Below are positions 15,266-23,145 of a stretch of 32,962 nt of DNA, piece by piece (position 1 is the first letter of the stretch; every line of letters starts with the position of its first letter). Below the pieces are notes generated by a model, which was given only the letters and a program-made list of their open reading frames with translations, did not search any database and was not told the DNA's origin. The stretch comes from Oscillospiraceae bacterium (lineage in GTDB: Bacteria; Bacillota; Clostridia; Oscillospirales; Oscillospiraceae). The stretch is from contig CACYLC010000017.1 in NCBI GenBank assembly GCA_902775105.1, positions 1 through 32,962 on the forward strand, read 5' to 3'. A program made the translations under genes and the position numbers.

Positions 15266-15294
15266 TTGCGCATTTCCTGTACAGGCAGTATAAT
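15266..15294 (+). promoter_or_regulatory. Sigma-A promoter of ychF
   Basis: -35 TTGCGC (15266-15271), 17-base spacer, -10 TATAAT (15289-15294). The leader is about 70 bases. Confidence 0.65.
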
Positions 15295-15370
15295 AAAACG
15301 TTGAGAAACCACGCCTGTGCCGGGAAAATGAGAACTCCCGGCAGACTATCAGATAAAGGAAGCGATACAA

Positions 15371-16468
15371 ATGAAATTAGGCATTGTCGGGCTCCCCAAT
15401 GTGGGCAAGAGCACCCTCTTTAACGCCATTACCAACGCCGGCGCCGAGTGCGCCAACTATCCCTTCTGCACCATTGAGCCGAATGTGGGCACTGTTGCCG
15501 TGCCGGACAGCCGTTTGAATTGGCTCTCTGATCTCTACCACCCCAAAAAGACCACCCCTGCTGTCATCGAGTTCGTGGACATCGCAGGCCTCGTCAAGGG
15601 TGCCAGCCGGGGCGAGGGTCTGGGCAACAAGTTTCTGGCCAATATCCGGGGCACCGAGGCCATCGTCCACGTTGTCCGCTGCTTTGACGACGAGAACGTC
15701 ATCCACGTGGAGGGCAGCACCGACCCCATCCGGGACATCGGCATTATTGACCTTGAGCTGATTATGGCCGACCTTGAGATGGTGGAGCGCCGCATCGACA
15801 AGGCAAAAAAGGCGGCAAAGGGGGACAAGAAGTTTCTCCGTGAGGCGGAGGTCTTTGAGGGACTCCGGGACTGGCTCAACGACGGCAATTCTGTCCGCTC
15901 CTACCAGTGCGACAAGGACGAGGCGGAGCTGATTGCCACCAGCGACCTGCTCTCCCTTAAGCCCATCATCTACGCCGCCAATCTGGACGAGGACACCTTC
16001 TCCGGCGGAAACTACAAGGAGAACGCCTACTATCAGCAGGTAAAGGAGCTTGCCGCCAAGGAGGGCGCTCAGGTCATTCCCGTCTGCGCCAGCCTGGAGG
16101 AGGAGCTGAGCCAGATGGACTCAGGCGAGCAGTCCGTCTTTATGGAGGAGCTGGGCATTGCCGAGTCCGGCCTGGATCGGCTCATTAAGGCCAGCTATAC
16201 CCTCTTGGGCCTCATCTCCTTCCTCACCAGCGGCGAGGACGAGTGCCGGGCGTGGACGATCACAAAGGGAACGAAAGCGCCCCAGGCCGCCGGCAAAATT
16301 CACTCCGACTTTGAGCGGGGGTTCATCCGGGCGGAGGTCATTGCCTATGACGATATGGTGGCCTGCGGCAGCGAAAAGGCCGCCAGAGAAAAGGGGCTGA
16401 TGCGCTCCGAGGGCAAGGAATACGTGGTGCAGGACGGGGATATTATCCTGTTCCGGTTTAATGTGTGA
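15371..16468 (+). CDS. ychF: YchF/OLA1 family ATPase
   Basis: This 365-residue protein matches the universal YchF P-loop family at full length. The P-loop is GLPNVGKST at residues 7-15, the Walker B region is [19 protein letters not shown], and the C-terminal TGS domain ends in [14 protein letters not shown]. The family usually hydrolyses ATP rather than GTP, binds ribosomes and influences oxidative-stress responses. AAAGGAAG lies upstream of the ATG. It is a single gene with its own promoter. A tandem heptamer tract begins immediately after the stop codon. Confidence 0.97.
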   Translation: MKLGIVGLPNVGKSTLFNAITNAGAECANYPFCTIEPNVGTVAVPDSRLNWLSDLYHPKKTTPAVIEFVDIAGLVKGASRGEGLGNKFLANIRGTEAIVHVVRCFDDENVIHVEGSTDPIRDIGIIDLELIMADLEMVERRIDKAKKAAKGDKKFLREAEVFEGLRDWLNDGNSVRSYQCDKDEAELIATSDLLSLKPIIYAANLDEDTFSGGNYKENAYYQQVKELAAKEGAQVIPVCASLEEELSQMDSGEQSVFMEELGIAESGLDRLIKASYTLLGLISFLTSGEDECRAWTITKGTKAPQAAGKIHSDFERGFIRAEVIAYDDMVACGSEKAAREKGLMRSEGKEYVVQDGDIILFRFNV

Positions 16469-16508
16469 GTGAGTTTAGAGCTCAGAGTTTAGCGTTCAGA
16501 GTTTAGCG
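16467..16508 (+). repeat. Tandem heptamer tract after ychF
   Basis: GAGTTTA-type heptamers run from the stop codon: GAGTTTAG recurs exactly every 14 bases at 16471, 16485 and 16499, alternating with GAGCTCA and GCGTTCA. It is a diverged version of the tract at 11950. Confidence 0.8.
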
Positions 16509-16517
16509 AGGGAGGCA

Positions 16518-16570
16518 AATGCCCTCCCCTTTGGGGAGGGGGATCATGGGCGGCTACATAGCCGCCCATG
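16518..16570. repeat. Palindromic repeat block upstream of the uvr operon
   Basis: AAATGCCCTCCCC TTT GGGGAGGG (16518-16540; arms 16522-16529 and 16533-16540) resembles the block at 12013-12033. It is followed by a perfect 12-bp palindrome (arms 16545-16556 and 16559-16570). Neither has a T tract, so a terminator role is doubtful. Confidence 0.7.
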
Positions 16571-16602
16571 GTGGGCGAGGCTTGATTTCCACCAATCTCC
16601 CA

Positions 16603-16631
16603 TTGACATCGAACATACGTTCTGATAATAT
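16603..16631 (+). promoter_or_regulatory. Promoter of the uvrB operon
   Basis: Perfect -35 TTGACA (16603-16608), 17-base spacer, -10 TAATAT (16626-16631), about 33 bases before the uvrB start. Confidence 0.75.
16610..16623 (+). promoter_or_regulatory. LexA (SOS) box in the uvrB promoter
   Basis: CGAACATACGTTCT matches the Gram-positive LexA consensus CGAACRNRYGTTYC at 13 of 14 positions. It sits in the promoter spacer, where a bound repressor would block RNA polymerase. DNA-damage induction of uvrB, and likely the genes behind it, follows. Confidence 0.85.
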
Positions 16632-16664
16632 GAGGGCAAGAATTTTTCGCTCAGAGGTACCACT

Positions 16665-18635
16665 ATGCCTGAATTCCAAGTCATAAGCGAATACGCCCCC
16701 TCGGGCGACCAGCCGGAGGCCATCGAGGCGCTGGCGCAGGGTGTGGAGCTGGGTCTGGACGAACAGACGCTCTTAGGCGTCACCGGCTCGGGCAAGACCT
16801 TCACCATGGCGAAGGTCATCGAGAAGGTGCAGCGCCCCACGCTGGTGCTGGCGCATAACAAGACGCTGGCCGCCCAGCTTTGCAGTGAGTTCAAGCAGCT
16901 GTTCCCCAATAACGCCGTGGAGTATTTTGTCTCCTATTACGACTACTACCAGCCGGAGGCGTATATTCCCCATACGGACACCTTTATTGAAAAGGACGCC
17001 TCCATCAACGAAGAGATCGAGCGGCTTCGCCACAGCGCCACGGCGGCACTGTTCGAGCGGCGGGACGTGATCGTGGTCTCCTCCGTCTCCTGCATCTACG
17101 GTCTGGGCGACCCCATCGACTATAAAAACATGGTCATCTCCCTCCGCACTGGCATGGAGAAAAAGCGGGAGGAGCTGATCCGCAAGCTGATTGAGATTCG
17201 CTATGAGCGCAACGACATTGCCTTTGAGCGCAACACCTTCCGGGTACGGGGGGACACGGTGGATATCTTCCCCGTCTACGCCAAGGAACACGCCATCCGC
17301 ATTGAATTTTGGGGAGACGAGGTGGAGCGCATCTCGGAAATCCATGTGGTCACCGGAACGCCTACCCGCATTTTGAACCACGTCGCCATCTATCCCGCCA
17401 GTCACTATGTCACGACCAAGGAGAAGATGGAGCGGGCGGTGAAAGAGATCGAGACAGAGATGTGGCAGCAGGTCAGCTTTTTCACCGAGCAGGAAAAGGC
17501 GGTGGAGGCTCAGCGCATCCGTCAGCGGACGCAATACGACATGGAGATGATGAAGGAGCTGGGCTACTGCACGGGAATTGAGAACTATTCCCGGGTCATC
17601 TCCGGCCGCCCGGTAGGCTCCCCGCCCCTGACGCTCTTAGACTACTTCCCCAAGGACTTTCTCATGTTCATCGACGAGAGCCATGTGACGCTCCCGCAGG
17701 TGCGGGCCATGTACAACGGCGACCATGCCCGCAAGACCAGTCTGGTGGACTACGGCTTCCGCCTGCCCTGCGCCTTTGACAACCGGCCCTTAAAGTTCCC
17801 GGAGTTTGAGGAACGGGTGAATCAGGTCATTTACGTCTCCGCTACCCCATCCGAATACGAGCGCAGCCGCTCCGGGCAGATCGTGGAGCAGGTGATCCGT
17901 CCTACCGGTCTGTTAGACCCTCTGGTGGAGGTGCGCCCCATCGAGGGGCAGATCGATGACCTTTTGGGCGAGATCAACCTCCGCATTGAGCGAAACGAGA
18001 GAGTTTTGGTGACCACCCTGACCATCAAAATGGCAGAGGACTTGACGGCCTACCTGCAAAAGGCGGGCGTCAAGGTCAGCTATATGCACCACAATGTCCA
18101 GACCATCGAGCGGACGGAGATCATTCGGGATCTGCGTATGGGCAAGGTGGATGTGCTGGTGGGCATCAACCTGCTGCGTGAGGGTCTGGACATGCCGGAG
18201 GTATCTCTGGTGGCGATATTGGACGCCGACAAGGAGGGCTTCCTCCGCAGCGAGACGTCGCTGATCCAGACCATCGGCCGAGCCGCCCGAAACGCCGAGG
18301 GCAAGGTGATTCTCTACGCCGACCACATCACGCCGTCCATGCGCTCCGCCATGGACGAGACCGCCCGCCGCCGGGAGATTCAGGATCGATTCAATCGGGA
18401 ACACGGCATCGTACCCCGAACGATCCGCAAGGATATCCACGAGATGCTTCAGCTGTCCAAGGCGGTGGACGAGGCGGAGCAGACCCGGAAGCGCACCGCC
18501 AAGCTCACCGACGACGAGCGGGAGGAGGCCATCGCAGGTCTGGAGCAGCAGATGAAGGAGGCCGCCGGGCGGCTGGAATTCGAGCTGGCGGCGGCGCTGA
18601 GAGATCAGATCATCGAGCTGCGTGGGCGGAAATAA
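16665..18635 (+). CDS. uvrB: Excinuclease ABC subunit B
   Basis: This 656-residue protein is full-length UvrB. The Walker A motif is GVTGSGKT at residues 38-45, the damage-binding beta-hairpin carries [12 protein letters not shown] near residue 90, the DEAD-type box is FIDESH near 338, helicase motif VI includes QTIGRAARN, and the C-terminal UVR domain ends with [17 protein letters not shown]. UvrB loads onto damage with UvrA and recruits UvrC for dual incision. AGAGGT precedes the ATG. It opens a cluster with a zinc-ribbon protein, a RAYT transposase and uvrA, all on the plus strand with gaps of 6 to 13 bases, under a LexA-box promoter. Confidence 0.98.
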   Translation: MPEFQVISEYAPSGDQPEAIEALAQGVELGLDEQTLLGVTGSGKTFTMAKVIEKVQRPTLVLAHNKTLAAQLCSEFKQLFPNNAVEYFVSYYDYYQPEAYIPHTDTFIEKDASINEEIERLRHSATAALFERRDVIVVSSVSCIYGLGDPIDYKNMVISLRTGMEKKREELIRKLIEIRYERNDIAFERNTFRVRGDTVDIFPVYAKEHAIRIEFWGDEVERISEIHVVTGTPTRILNHVAIYPASHYVTTKEKMERAVKEIETEMWQQVSFFTEQEKAVEAQRIRQRTQYDMEMMKELGYCTGIENYSRVISGRPVGSPPLTLLDYFPKDFLMFIDESHVTLPQVRAMYNGDHARKTSLVDYGFRLPCAFDNRPLKFPEFEERVNQVIYVSATPSEYERSRSGQIVEQVIRPTGLLDPLVEVRPIEGQIDDLLGEINLRIERNERVLVTTLTIKMAEDLTAYLQKAGVKVSYMHHNVQTIERTEIIRDLRMGKVDVLVGINLLREGLDMPEVSLVAILDADKEGFLRSETSLIQTIGRAARNAEGKVILYADHITPSMRSAMDETARRREIQDRFNREHGIVPRTIRKDIHEMLQLSKAVDEAEQTRKRTAKLTDDEREEAIAGLEQQMKEAAGRLEFELAAALRDQIIELRGRK

Positions 18636-18648
18636 GGAAGGAACGATC

Positions 18649-18807
18649 ATGGCAAAGCGTTACTGCTCCAACTGCAAGAGTGAATTCTGTGCGCCGCAGA
18701 ATCAATACCAATCCGAAGACGAGCTGCCTCAAAAGAACTGCCCCAAATGCGGAGCACGGCACGATTTTGATTACGGGCGGTGTCCGGTGTGCGGGTTTGA
18801 GTATTGA
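18649..18807 (+). CDS. Small zinc-ribbon protein in the uvr cluster
   Basis: This 52-residue protein has three CxxC pairs: CSNC, CPKC and CPVC. Two pairs could form one zinc ribbon, with the third pair available for a second site or an interaction. It begins 13 bases after uvrB with AAGGAAGGA upstream, so it is cotranscribed and probably induced by DNA damage. The family is not known to me by name. Such small rubredoxin-like ribbons often bind nucleic acid or partner proteins, but no function can be assigned. The start at 18649 is preferred because the longer frame overlaps uvrB and lacks a ribosome binding site. Confidence 0.8.
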   Translation: MAKRYCSNCKSEFCAPQNQYQSEDELPQKNCPKCGARHDFDYGRCPVCGFEY

Positions 18808-18816
18808 AGATAAATT

Positions 18817-19305
18817 ATGAAACAAGAACTGCCGAAGCGAAAAGCGCTACGTGTAAAAAATTATGATTATGGGAATCCGGGATATTATTTCATAACTGTG
18901 TGTACCGAAAATCGAGCGAAAATCTTCTGGGATACGGTAGGGGCGACCCGTGGTCGCCCGCATTTGTCGGCACTTGGCCATATTGTAACAGAGGAAATAG
19001 AAGGTATTTCTGCCGTATATCCGGATGTGCGTGTTGATAAGTACGTCGTTATGCCAAATCATATCCACCTGATTTTGGTGATTGAGGGAAACAATGTGTT
19101 GGGCGGGCGACCACGGGTCGCCCCTACTGTCTCTCGTGTGATTCAGCAAACCAAAGGCCGTATTTCAAAGCGGGCAGGTTTTTCTGTATGGCAGAAGTCG
19201 TTTTACGATCATATGATTCGGAATGAGACGGATTATATTAACATTTGTACCTATATCGAAAATAACCCCATCAAATGGGAAGACGACTGTTACTACAAAG
19301 GATAA
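18817..19305 (+). CDS. REP-associated tyrosine transposase (RAYT, IS200-like Y1 domain)
   Basis: This 162-residue protein has the Y1 HUH fold: the HUH pair is His82 and His84 in MPNHIHLIL, and the probable nucleophile is Tyr146 in TYIENNP. FWDT, SVWQKSFYDHMIRNE and NPIKWED are typical RAYT context. RAYTs bind and nick REP hairpins. The gene is more AT-rich than its neighbours, suggesting transfer. It begins 9 bases after the zinc-ribbon gene and ends 6 bases before uvrA, whose ribosome binding site lies in its last codons, so it is embedded in the uvr cluster. Two inverted copies of a 25-base REP-like hairpin lie inside the reading frame, encoding residues 41-49 and 96-104. All expected catalytic residues are present, so it may be active. 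Confidence 0.9.
   Translation: MKQELPKRKALRVKNYDYGNPGYYFITVCTENRAKIFWDTVGATRGRPHLSALGHIVTEEIEGISAVYPDVRVDKYVVMPNHIHLILVIEGNNVLGGRPRVAPTVSRVIQQTKGRISKRAGFSVWQKSFYDHMIRNETDYINICTYIENNPIKWEDDCYYKG
18937..18961 (+). repeat. REP-like hairpin inside the RAYT gene, copy 1
   Basis: A 25-base unit beginning GTAGGGG and ending CGCCCGC. It contains an 8-bp stem GGGCGACC / GGTCGCCC with a CGT loop. In frame it encodes VGATRGRP. The exact inverse complement occurs at 19103-19127. Confidence 0.85.
19103..19127 (-). repeat. REP-like hairpin inside the RAYT gene, copy 2 (inverted)
   Basis: A perfect 25-base reverse complement of the unit at 18937-18961. In frame it encodes part of GGRPRVAPT. The two copies are 141 bases apart, so the mRNA or single-stranded DNA could fold either into two small hairpins or one 25-bp stem. 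Confidence 0.85.
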
Positions 19306-19311
19306 CTCACC

Positions 19312-22134
19312 ATGCAAGATCACATTTTTGTCAAAGGCGCCCGGGTAAACAACCTGAAAAACGTGGACGTCACCATCCCCAGAGATAAACTGGTAGTCAT
19401 CACCGGCCTCTCCGGCTCCGGCAAATCCTCTCTGGCCTTCGATACCATCTATGCCGAGGGCCAGCGGCGGTACGTGGAGAGCCTCTCCTCCTACGCCCGG
19501 ATGTTTCTCGGTCAGATGGAGAAGCCGGACGTGGACTATATCGACGGCCTGTCTCCCGCCATCTCCATTGACCAGAAGACGACCTCCAAGAACCCCCGCT
19601 CCACTGTGGGCACCGTCACGGAAATCTACGACTACCTCCGCCTCCTCTGGGCGAGAGTGGGCACCCCCCACTGCCCCAAATGCGGCAAGGAGATCCGTCA
19701 GCAGACCATCGACCAGATCGTAGATCAGGTGATGGCGCTGCCCCCGGCCACCCGCATTCAGATCCTCGCCCCCGTCATTCGGGGACGGAAGGGCGAGCAC
19801 GCCAAGATCTTTGAGGACGCCCGCCGCTCCGGTTACGTCCGAGTCCGGGTGGACGGCAATCTCTACGACCTGACCGAGACCATCCAGCTCGACAAGAACA
19901 AGAAGCACAATATCGAGATCGTCATCGACCGCCTTGTCATCCGGGAGGACATCATCCAGCGGCTGACGGATTCCATCGAGACCGCCTCCGCCCTCTCCGG
20001 AGGACTGGTCATCGTCAATCTGGCCAGGGAGGATCGGGACATCTCCTTCTCTCAGAACTACGCCTGTGAGGACTGCGGCATCTCCATCGAGGAACTGACC
20101 CCCCGGATGTTCTCCTTCAACAACCCCTATGGCGCCTGCCCCCAGTGCTCCGGCCTCGGCAGTCAGCTGAAGGTGAATCCCGATCTCATCATCCCCAACC
20201 AGAGCCTCACCCTGCTGGGGGGCGCCATCAACGCCTCCGGCTGGAACAACATCAAATCCGACGGCATCAGCCGGATGTACTTTGACGCCCTGAGCAAAAA
20301 GTACCACTTCAAGCTGGATCAGCCCTATTCCACCATCTCGGAGGAGGCGAAAAACGTCATCCTCCATGGCACCAACGGGGAAAAGCTGACCCTCCACTAT
20401 GACCAGCCCAGAGGCAAGGGGACGCTGTACCAGCCCTTTGAGGGGATTTTGAACAATCTGGAGCGCCGTTACCGGGAGACCCAGTCCGAGCCCATGAAGC
20501 GGGAGCTGGAGCAGTCCATGAGCGAGTGCCCCTGCCCCTTCTGTAAGGGGCGCCGCCTCCGGGTGGAGGCGCTGGCGGTCACGGTGGGCGGTAAGGCCAT
20601 CGACCAGGTCTGCGCCCTGCCCGTTACCGACGCACTGGACTTTTTTGAGAACGTGGAGCTGAGCCGCCAGCAGATGCTCATTGCCGAGCGCATTTTGAAG
20701 GAGATCAAGACCCGGCTGGGCTTTTTGCGCAGTGTGGGACTCCAATATCTGACCCTCGACCGCAGGGCGGGCACCCTCTCCGGCGGCGAGAGCCAGCGGA
20801 TCCGGCTGGCCACTCAGATCGGCTCCTCCCTGATGGGCGTTCTCTATATTTTGGACGAGCCCTCCATTGGCCTGCACCAGCGGGACAATAATATGCTCTT
20901 AGATACCCTCAAGCATCTGCGGGATCTGGGCAACACCCTGATCGTCGTGGAGCATGACGAGGACACCATGCGGGCTGCCGATCACCTCATTGACGTCGGC
21001 CCCGGCGCTGGCATCCACGGCGGAGAGATCATTGCCTCCGGTACGCCGGAGGAGGTGATGGCGAACCCCAACTCTATCACCGGCGACTATCTGGCAGGGC
21101 GGAAGAAGATTCCTGTCCCTGCTGTCCGCAGAACGGGAAATGGCAAATGGCTCACCGTCCGTGGCGCAAAAGAGAACAACTTGAAGAATATTGACGTATC
21201 GGTGCCGCTGGGGACGTTCACGGTCGTGACCGGTGTCTCCGGCAGCGGAAAGTCGTCGCTGGTCAACGAGATCATCCACAAGCGTCTGGCGGCAGACCTG
21301 AACCGGGCCAAGACCCGTGCCGGTCTCCACGACGCCATTGAGGGCGAGGAGCATCTGGACAAGGTCATCTGCATCGACCAGTCTCCCATCGGCAGAACGC
21401 CCCGGTCGAATCCCGCCACTTATACGGGGCTGTTTTCTGATATTCGTGACCTGTTTGCCGCAACTCAGGACGCTAAGAGCCGGGGCTATACCGCCGGACG
21501 GTTCTCCTTTAACACGAGAGGCGGCCGATGCGAAGCCTGCGGCGGCGACGGCTTAGTCAAGATCGAGATGCACTTCCTGCCGGATATTTACGTCCCCTGT
21601 GAGGTCTGCAAGGGCAAGCGCTACAACCGGGAGACGCTGGAAGTGAAGTACAAGGGCAAGAACATCTGGGAAGTGCTGGATATGACGGTGGACGAGGCGC
21701 TGGACTTTTTCCAGCCGCTGCCCAAGCTGTATCACCGCATTAAGACCCTCTATGACGTGGGACTGGGTTATATCCGCCTGGGTCAGCCCTCCACCACGCT
21801 CTCCGGCGGCGAGGCGCAGCGGGTCAAGCTGGCCACTGAGCTGAGCAAGGCGTCTACCGGCAACACCTTCTATATTCTGGACGAGCCGACCACCGGCCTT
21901 CACACCGCCGATGTCCACCGTCTGGTGGAGGTGCTGCAGCGGCTGGTGGACGCGGGCAACTCGGTGCTGGTCATCGAGCACAATCTGGACGTCATCAAGA
22001 CGGCGGATCATCTGATCGATCTCGGCCCCGAGGGCGGTGCCGACGGAGGAACGCTGGTCTGTGCCGGCACGCCGGAGGACATTGCCGCCTGCGAGCGGTC
22101 GTATACGGGGCGGTTTTTGAAGCCGCTGCTGTAA
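19312..22134 (+). CDS. uvrA: Excinuclease ABC subunit A
   Basis: This 940-residue protein is full-length UvrA with two ABC ATPase modules. Walker A of the first is GLSGSGKSS at about residues 32-40, and the second is GVSGSGKSS near 643. The two ABC signatures are [14 protein letters not shown] and [14 protein letters not shown]. Zinc-binding cysteine pairs include CPKCGKE, CEDCG/CPQCSG and CEACGG/CEVCKGK. UvrA finds DNA damage and loads UvrB. Its ribosome binding site (AAAGGA) lies in the final codons of the RAYT gene, so its translation, and perhaps its transcription, depends on reading through that gene. No separate promoter is visible before it. Confidence 0.98.
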   Translation: MQDHIFVKGARVNNLKNVDVTIPRDKLVVITGLSGSGKSSLAFDTIYAEGQRRYVESLSSYARMFLGQMEKPDVDYIDGLSPAISIDQKTTSKNPRSTVGTVTEIYDYLRLLWARVGTPHCPKCGKEIRQQTIDQIVDQVMALPPATRIQILAPVIRGRKGEHAKIFEDARRSGYVRVRVDGNLYDLTETIQLDKNKKHNIEIVIDRLVIREDIIQRLTDSIETASALSGGLVIVNLAREDRDISFSQNYACEDCGISIEELTPRMFSFNNPYGACPQCSGLGSQLKVNPDLIIPNQSLTLLGGAINASGWNNIKSDGISRMYFDALSKKYHFKLDQPYSTISEEAKNVILHGTNGEKLTLHYDQPRGKGTLYQPFEGILNNLERRYRETQSEPMKRELEQSMSECPCPFCKGRRLRVEALAVTVGGKAIDQVCALPVTDALDFFENVELSRQQMLIAERILKEIKTRLGFLRSVGLQYLTLDRRAGTLSGGESQRIRLATQIGSSLMGVLYILDEPSIGLHQRDNNMLLDTLKHLRDLGNTLIVVEHDEDTMRAADHLIDVGPGAGIHGGEIIASGTPEEVMANPNSITGDYLAGRKKIPVPAVRRTGNGKWLTVRGAKENNLKNIDVSVPLGTFTVVTGVSGSGKSSLVNEIIHKRLAADLNRAKTRAGLHDAIEGEEHLDKVICIDQSPIGRTPRSNPATYTGLFSDIRDLFAATQDAKSRGYTAGRFSFNTRGGRCEACGGDGLVKIEMHFLPDIYVPCEVCKGKRYNRETLEVKYKGKNIWEVLDMTVDEALDFFQPLPKLYHRIKTLYDVGLGYIRLGQPSTTLSGGEAQRVKLATELSKASTGNTFYILDEPTTGLHTADVHRLVEVLQRLVDAGNSVLVIEHNLDVIKTADHLIDLGPEGGADGGTLVCAGTPEDIAACERSYTGRFLKPLL

Positions 22135-22154
22135 CGATGGCAAGGTGACTGCGT

Positions 22155-22183
22155 GTACGGGACGGCGTCCTCGACGTCCCGTC
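22155..22183 (+). repeat. REP-like unit after uvrA, copy 1
   Basis: A 29-base imperfect palindrome beginning GTACGGGACG and ending CGTCCCGTC. It is related at 25 of 29 positions to the reverse complement of 22208-22236. Confidence 0.75.
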
Positions 22184-22207
22184 AATTACCGGAATTTGTC
22201 AATCAAC

Positions 22208-22236
22208 GGCGGGATGTCGGGGACGCCATCCCGTAC
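22208..22236 (-). repeat. REP-like unit after uvrA, copy 2 (inverted)
   Basis: The inverted partner of 22155-22183, separated by 24 bases. On the minus strand it begins GTACGGGATG. The GTAnGGG start and CCCGnC-like end resemble the units in the RAYT gene, suggesting one family. Confidence 0.75.
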
Positions 22237-22288
22237 GCATCCCATTTTGGATGGTTATTCAACCTCTACAATCAGGAGGCTATCTCCC

Positions 22289-22768
22289 ATGTTCGAATGG
22301 CTCACCGGCACTCTGGCCGGAAAATATATCTTTGTGTTCTTTGCCTCCATGATCCCCGTCATGGAGCTGCGGGGGGCAATCCCGATCGGCGTCGGTATGG
22401 GTCTGCCTCTGATCCCCACCATTATCGTCTGTATTCTGGGCAATCTGGTGCCGGTTCCGTTTATCGTCATTTTTATCCGCCGCATTTTTCTGTGGCTCAG
22501 GACGAAGGCGGGCTGGCTGGATCAGGTTGTCTCCCGACTGGAGGCCAAGGCATACAGCAAAAAAGACCTCATCTACAAGTATGAGGTGCTGGGACTGTTC
22601 CTTCTTGTGGCCATCCCGTTGCCGGGTACCGGGGCGTGGACCGGCGGCATGGTGGCGGCGCTGTTTGACATTCGGCTGAAAAATGCCTTTCCCGCCATCT
22701 TTGCCGGGATCATCACGGCAGGCGGCATTATCGGGCTTCTGACCGGCGGCGTGGTCGCGCTGCTGTGA
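22289..22768 (+). CDS. Small multidrug export family protein (COG2426-like)
   Basis: This 159-residue integral membrane protein has four to five hydrophobic segments and the family motifs SMIPVMELRGAIPIG near the N-terminus and VAIPLPGTGAWTGG in the middle. Proteins of this family are labelled small multidrug export proteins, but direct evidence for drug export is weak, and the fold is related to the DedA-like membrane proteins. AGGAGG lies 8 bases before the ATG at 22289; the longer frame would translate the REP-like doublet and is rejected. It is followed 43 bases later by another small membrane protein and then recD2. Confidence 0.88.
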   Translation: MFEWLTGTLAGKYIFVFFASMIPVMELRGAIPIGVGMGLPLIPTIIVCILGNLVPVPFIVIFIRRIFLWLRTKAGWLDQVVSRLEAKAYSKKDLIYKYEVLGLFLLVAIPLPGTGAWTGGMVAALFDIRLKNAFPAIFAGIITAGGIIGLLTGGVVALL

Positions 22769-22811
22769 CGAAAGCGTCCCGTTCCTCATAGGATGAATTG
22801 AGGTGAGGAAT

Positions 22812-23120
22812 ATGGACGCAATGACCGCCGCCGTGGCATTGCTGGCGGCCTTTGGACTGGCTGCGCTGTTGTGGCTGCTGCTGGGCTGGCTGCTGTTTCC
22901 CGTGGGGAGCAGGCGAACCGCTTCGGTGCAGCTCACGGCTGATCAAGCGCTGGAGCAAAACCTGAAAGGGCTGGACTGGCTGAACCGAGCCGGTCTGCTG
23001 GAGGCCAGAGTCACCGTGCTGGACACCGGACTGCTGCCCGAGGAACGGGCGGAGACCCTGCGGCTCTTAGCCCGCTGGCCGGGGGTGGAGCTGGTGCAGT
23101 CTGCTGATCATACATCGTAA
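22812..23120 (+). CDS. Small membrane-anchored protein of unknown function
   Basis: This 102-residue protein has one long N-terminal hydrophobic segment (about residues 5-32) and a soluble C-terminal part with DQALEQNLKGLDWLNRAGLL and LLPEERAETLRLLARWPGVELV. I do not recognise a family. The ATG at 22812 has GAGGTG 6 bases upstream; an in-frame GTG at 22803 overlaps that site. It lies 25 bases before recD2 in the same direction, so cotranscription is likely. Confidence 0.7.
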   Translation: MDAMTAAVALLAAFGLAALLWLLLGWLLFPVGSRRTASVQLTADQALEQNLKGLDWLNRAGLLEARVTVLDTGLLPEERAETLRLLARWPGVELVQSADHTS

Positions 23121-23145
23121 CATCATTTAGAGAGGAGAACCGTAT

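Noticed and set aside
19165..20877. A 570-codon minus-strand frame opposite uvrA
   Set aside because: It lies wholly opposite uvrA and the RAYT 3' end, both unmistakable; the frame is an effect of codon bias.
22145..22288. N-terminal extension of the small multidrug export family gene
   Set aside because: The extension reads through a REP-like doublet; AGGAGG and the family N-terminus point to 22289.
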